From the NCBI RefSeq assembly GCF_019212185.1, contig NZ_CP078138.1, positions 2,462,501-2,526,500 of the forward strand: DNA of 64,000 nucleotides, given 5' to 3'. This DNA comes from Pseudomonas fluorescens (lineage in GTDB: Bacteria; Pseudomonadota; Gammaproteobacteria; Pseudomonadales; Pseudomonadaceae). The notes below the pieces were generated by a model. That model ran no database searches and was not told the DNA's origin. It saw only the letters and a program-made list of their open reading frames with translations. Below, piece by piece: positions 61,950 to 64,000 of this stretch (positions are counted from its first letter, which is position 1; the number at the start of each line of letters is the position of its first letter). The translations under genes were made by a program, and so were the position numbers.

Positions 61950-63140
61950 ATGCAAGTGCTCGAACGCAGCAAAGCAATGGCAATCCCGCCGCTGTTACGC
62001 CTGGCTTTCCGGCCGTTTTTCCTCGCCGGTTGCCTGCTGGCGCTGCTGGCGATCCCGCTGTGGCTGGCGGCTTTCAGCGGTTCGATCAGCGACTGGCAGC
62101 CGGCGGGTGGCTGGTTGGGCTGGCATCGGCATGAGCTGCTGTTCGGCTTCGGCCTGGCGATCATCGCCGGCTTCCTGCTGACCGCAGTACAGACCTGGAC
62201 CGGCCGCCCCGGACTCAGCGGCCGACCCCTGGCCGCCCTGGCGCTGGTGTGGTTACTGGCGCGGGTGGCCTGGTTGGTCAATGCGCCCTGGGCGCTGCTC
62301 GCCGTCCTCGAACTGGCTTTCCCGCTGGCGGTGGCGGCACTGATGGGCATCAGCCTGTGGCAGGTGCGGCAGAAGCGTAACTACCCGATTGTCGTGGTCC
62401 TGCTGTTGCTGGCGTTGGCCGACGGCTTGTCCCTGTATGGGCTGAGCGCCGGCCATGAAGGCTGGCAGCGTCAGGGTGTGTTGAGCGGCATCTGGCTGGT
62501 GGCGGCGATGATGGGCCTGATCGGTGGCCGGGTGATTCCGTTTTTCACCCAGCGTGGTCTCGGTCGGGTCGACGCCGTTGCGCCATGGCCGTGGCTCGAC
62601 TGGCTGCTGTTGATCGGCTCGCCGCTGGTGGCGTTCCTCTACGCCGCAGGTCCTGCACTGAGCCCGAACCTGTGGGTTGGCGTGCTGTTCGCGGTGCTAG
62701 GGGTCGGTCACCTGATCCGCCTGCTGCGTTGGCAGGACCGCGCCCTGTGGCGCGTGCCGCTGTTGTGGTCGCTGCACCTGGCCTACGCCTGGTTGGCGGT
62801 GGCGTGCCTGGGCATGGCGCTGTGGCATTTCGGCGTGGCGATCAACCCGAGCCTGGCGGTGCACGCCCTGACTATCGGCGCCATGGGCGGCCTGGTGCTG
62901 GCGATGATCGCGCGGGTCACCCTCGGCCACACCGGCCGGCCATTGCAGCCGCCTGCGGGGATGAGCCTGGCGTTCATTCTGCTCAACCTGGCGTGCCTGA
63001 GTCGGGTTGGTCTGATCCTGTGGTTGCCGATGCCGGCGTTGTGGCTGGCGGGTGTGTGCTGGGCCGTGGCCTTCGCGCTGTACGCCTGGCGTTATGGGCC
63101 GATGCTGCTGCGCACCCGGGTCGATGGACATCCGGGTTAA
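61950..63140 (+). CDS. nnrS: NnrS, NO-response haem-copper membrane protein
   Basis: A 396-residue membrane protein with about twelve hydrophobic helices. It has the family pattern GWLGWHRHELLFGFGLAIIAGFLLTA (quoted parts: WHRHELLFGFG, IAGFLLTAVQTWTGR), GGRVIPFFTQRG and HALTIGAMGGLVLAMIARV. NnrS relieves nitrosative stress. AGAGGAG precedes ATG 61950. The paralogous four-helix protein follows after 28 bases. Confidence 0.94.
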   Translation: MQVLERSKAMAIPPLLRLAFRPFFLAGCLLALLAIPLWLAAFSGSISDWQPAGGWLGWHRHELLFGFGLAIIAGFLLTAVQTWTGRPGLSGRPLAALALVWLLARVAWLVNAPWALLAVLELAFPLAVAALMGISLWQVRQKRNYPIVVVLLLLALADGLSLYGLSAGHEGWQRQGVLSGIWLVAAMMGLIGGRVIPFFTQRGLGRVDAVAPWPWLDWLLLIGSPLVAFLYAAGPALSPNLWVGVLFAVLGVGHLIRLLRWQDRALWRVPLLWSLHLAYAWLAVACLGMALWHFGVAINPSLAVHALTIGAMGGLVLAMIARVTLGHTGRPLQPPAGMSLAFILLNLACLSRVGLILWLPMPALWLAGVCWAVAFALYAWRYGPMLLRTRVDGHPG

Positions 63141-63168
63141 GCCCGCACACTCAAGGAGAGGCTCGTTC

Positions 63169-63606
63169 ATGTATCCCTATCTACTGGTCACCCATCTGCT
63201 GGCGGCCATTGCTTTCATCGGCACGTTGTTCTTCGAAGTGGTGATCTGGCACAACGCTCGCCGGCAACTGTCGGACACCTCGCAAGCAGGCGCCGAGCAA
63301 GCCATCGCCGTGCGTTCGCGCAAGGTCCTGCATGGGGTGGTAGTGCTGTTGTATGGCGCCGGCATTGGTCTGGCCTGGCAGTACCGCGGCGCCCTGAGCC
63401 AGCCGCTGGCCAGCAGTTTCGGCACCTTGTTGAGCCTGAAAATAGTGTTGGCGCTAAGCATCATCGGCCACTACCTGCTGCTCGCGTACTGGCTGACCCA
63501 CGGACGCCTGAGCGCCACTCGGGCCACCTGGATCCGCCGCAGCATCCTCGGGCACATGGTGCTGATCGTGGTGCTCGCCAAGGCGATGTTTTATTGGCAG
63601 TGGTGA
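63169..63606 (+). CDS. four-helix membrane protein, paralog of the one at 46922
   Basis: A 145-residue protein with four hydrophobic helices. It shares with 46922-47365 the start MYPYLLVTHLLAAIAFIGTLFFE, the core SFGTLLSLKIVLA, and the end LAKAMFYWQW. Conserved histidines in helices 1, 3 and 4 suggest haem or metal binding. AAGGAGAG precedes the ATG. Co-transcription with nnrS points to an NO or anaerobic role. Confidence 0.87.
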   Translation: MYPYLLVTHLLAAIAFIGTLFFEVVIWHNARRQLSDTSQAGAEQAIAVRSRKVLHGVVVLLYGAGIGLAWQYRGALSQPLASSFGTLLSLKIVLALSIIGHYLLLAYWLTHGRLSATRATWIRRSILGHMVLIVVLAKAMFYWQW

Positions 63607-63636
63607 ACTGTCTCAAGGCTGGCGCCCACAGGGTTT

Positions 63637-63659
63637 TGTGGGGCCCTACAGGCCCCACA
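63637..63659. terminator. stem-loop between convergent genes
   Basis: TGTGGGGCC-CTACA-GGCCCCACA is a perfect nine-base stem between the converging membrane-protein and dnrN-like genes, and is probably a bidirectional terminator. Confidence 0.6.
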
Positions 63660-63676
63660 GATTCATCGATAGCCGA

Positions 63677-64000
63677 TCAATGCCGCGCCTCAAGCGCATT
63701 GACGAACAACACATTGTTCTCCAGATGAATATGCTGCATCAGGTCATCACGAAATTCCGCCAGTCCGCGATACAACGCGCGCCAGGTGTTACAGGCATCC
63801 GCCGGCGGCGTGATCTGGTGGGTCAGGCCCAGCAGTTTTTCCAGGCTTTCACCGTGTTGATCATGCTCGAAACGCAGCACCTGGATCGGCGGTGCCGCAC
63901 GCGGGCCGAGGCCGTGTTGCAGCATCGGGAACAGCACCTGTTCTTCCTTGCACATGTGCCCTTCGAGTTCCTGCTGCATTTCGCAGAGCAGTTCGGCCAG
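63677..64000 (-). CDS. di-iron iron-sulfur-cluster repair protein (YtfE/ScdA/DnrN), 5' end cut
   Basis: The last 107 residues of a hemerythrin-like RIC protein are present; the frame runs open to the window edge, so the N-terminus lies outside. Visible di-iron ligand motifs are CKEEQVLFPML, FEHDQHGESL and HIHLENNVLF. The protein repairs Fe-S clusters damaged by NO and oxidants. Its position next to nnrS and dnr supports DnrN. Confidence 0.88.
   Translation of the reverse strand: MAELLCEMQQELEGHMCKEEQVLFPMLQHGLGPRAAPPIQVLRFEHDQHGESLEKLLGLTHQITPPADACNTWRALYRGLAEFRDDLMQHIHLENNVLFVNALEARH

Overview
The window looks like a chromosomal segment of a Pseudomonas of the fluorescens type. The support is the gene content and order: a ferulate operon (ech-vdh-fcs-thiolase-acyl-CoA dehydrogenase), a nirQ-nirO-nirP-norC-norB-norD block as in denitrifying pseudomonads, dnr/nnrS, an oprD-family porin, and paired REP elements. 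No tRNA, rRNA, integrase, insertion sequence or CRISPR array was recognised.

Bases 1-22,950 form an accessory aromatic-catabolism region that reads visibly more AT-rich than the rest. It holds a truncated alpha/beta hydrolase, a chemoreceptor, a 4-cresol-dehydrogenase/eugenol-hydroxylase-like flavocytochrome (flavoprotein plus cytochrome c) with a small Tat-signal protein, an FAD phenol-type monooxygenase, and a large LuxR/MalT-type regulator. A minus-strand operon follows: maleylacetate reductase, PcpA/LinE-type hydroquinone ring-cleavage dioxygenase, alpha/beta hydrolase, 3-hydroxyisobutyrate-dehydrogenase-like enzyme, carboxymuconolactone-decarboxylase-like protein and metallo-beta-lactamase-fold hydrolase. 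A plus-strand group follows that: TetR regulator, VanA-like Rieske oxygenase, VanB-like reductase, SDR, serine hydrolase, cytochrome P450 and an outer-membrane phenol-pathway channel. The inferred theme is conversion of a substituted phenol to a hydroquinone, ring cleavage to a maleylacetate-type product and reduction to 3-oxoadipate. The real substrate cannot be read from sequence. A CTATC-N4-GATAG palindrome recurs in the control regions.

Bases 23,000-29,550 are an RND efflux system (outer-membrane lipoprotein, TetR repressor, adaptor, pump) with a matching GTGAC-N14-GTCAC operator in both promoters. A second chemoreceptor follows (29.7-31.9 kb). Bases 32,000-43,200 are the hydroxycinnamate/ferulate module: MFS transporter, OprD porin, MarR repressor with a palindromic site, then ech, vdh, fcs, thiolase and acyl-CoA dehydrogenase. 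A decayed sigma-54 activator fragment lies behind it. Bases 43,877-46,400 carry divergent ppk2 and ppx with a Pho-box-like site between them, then a DoxX-like protein.

Bases 46,800-64,000 are an anaerobic/denitrification region: two tandem hemN genes (the first has lost the radical-SAM cysteines), nirQ, nirO, nirP, norCBD, dnr with a small zinc-ribbon gene overlapping its 3' end, nnrS and a truncated dnrN/ytfE-like gene, with five FNR/DNR boxes. Two paralogous four-helix membrane proteins sit near its two ends. A type VI secretion lipase module (DUF4123 adaptor, DUF2235 Tle1-like effector, two intact DUF3304 immunity genes and one internally deleted copy) is inserted between norD and dnr.
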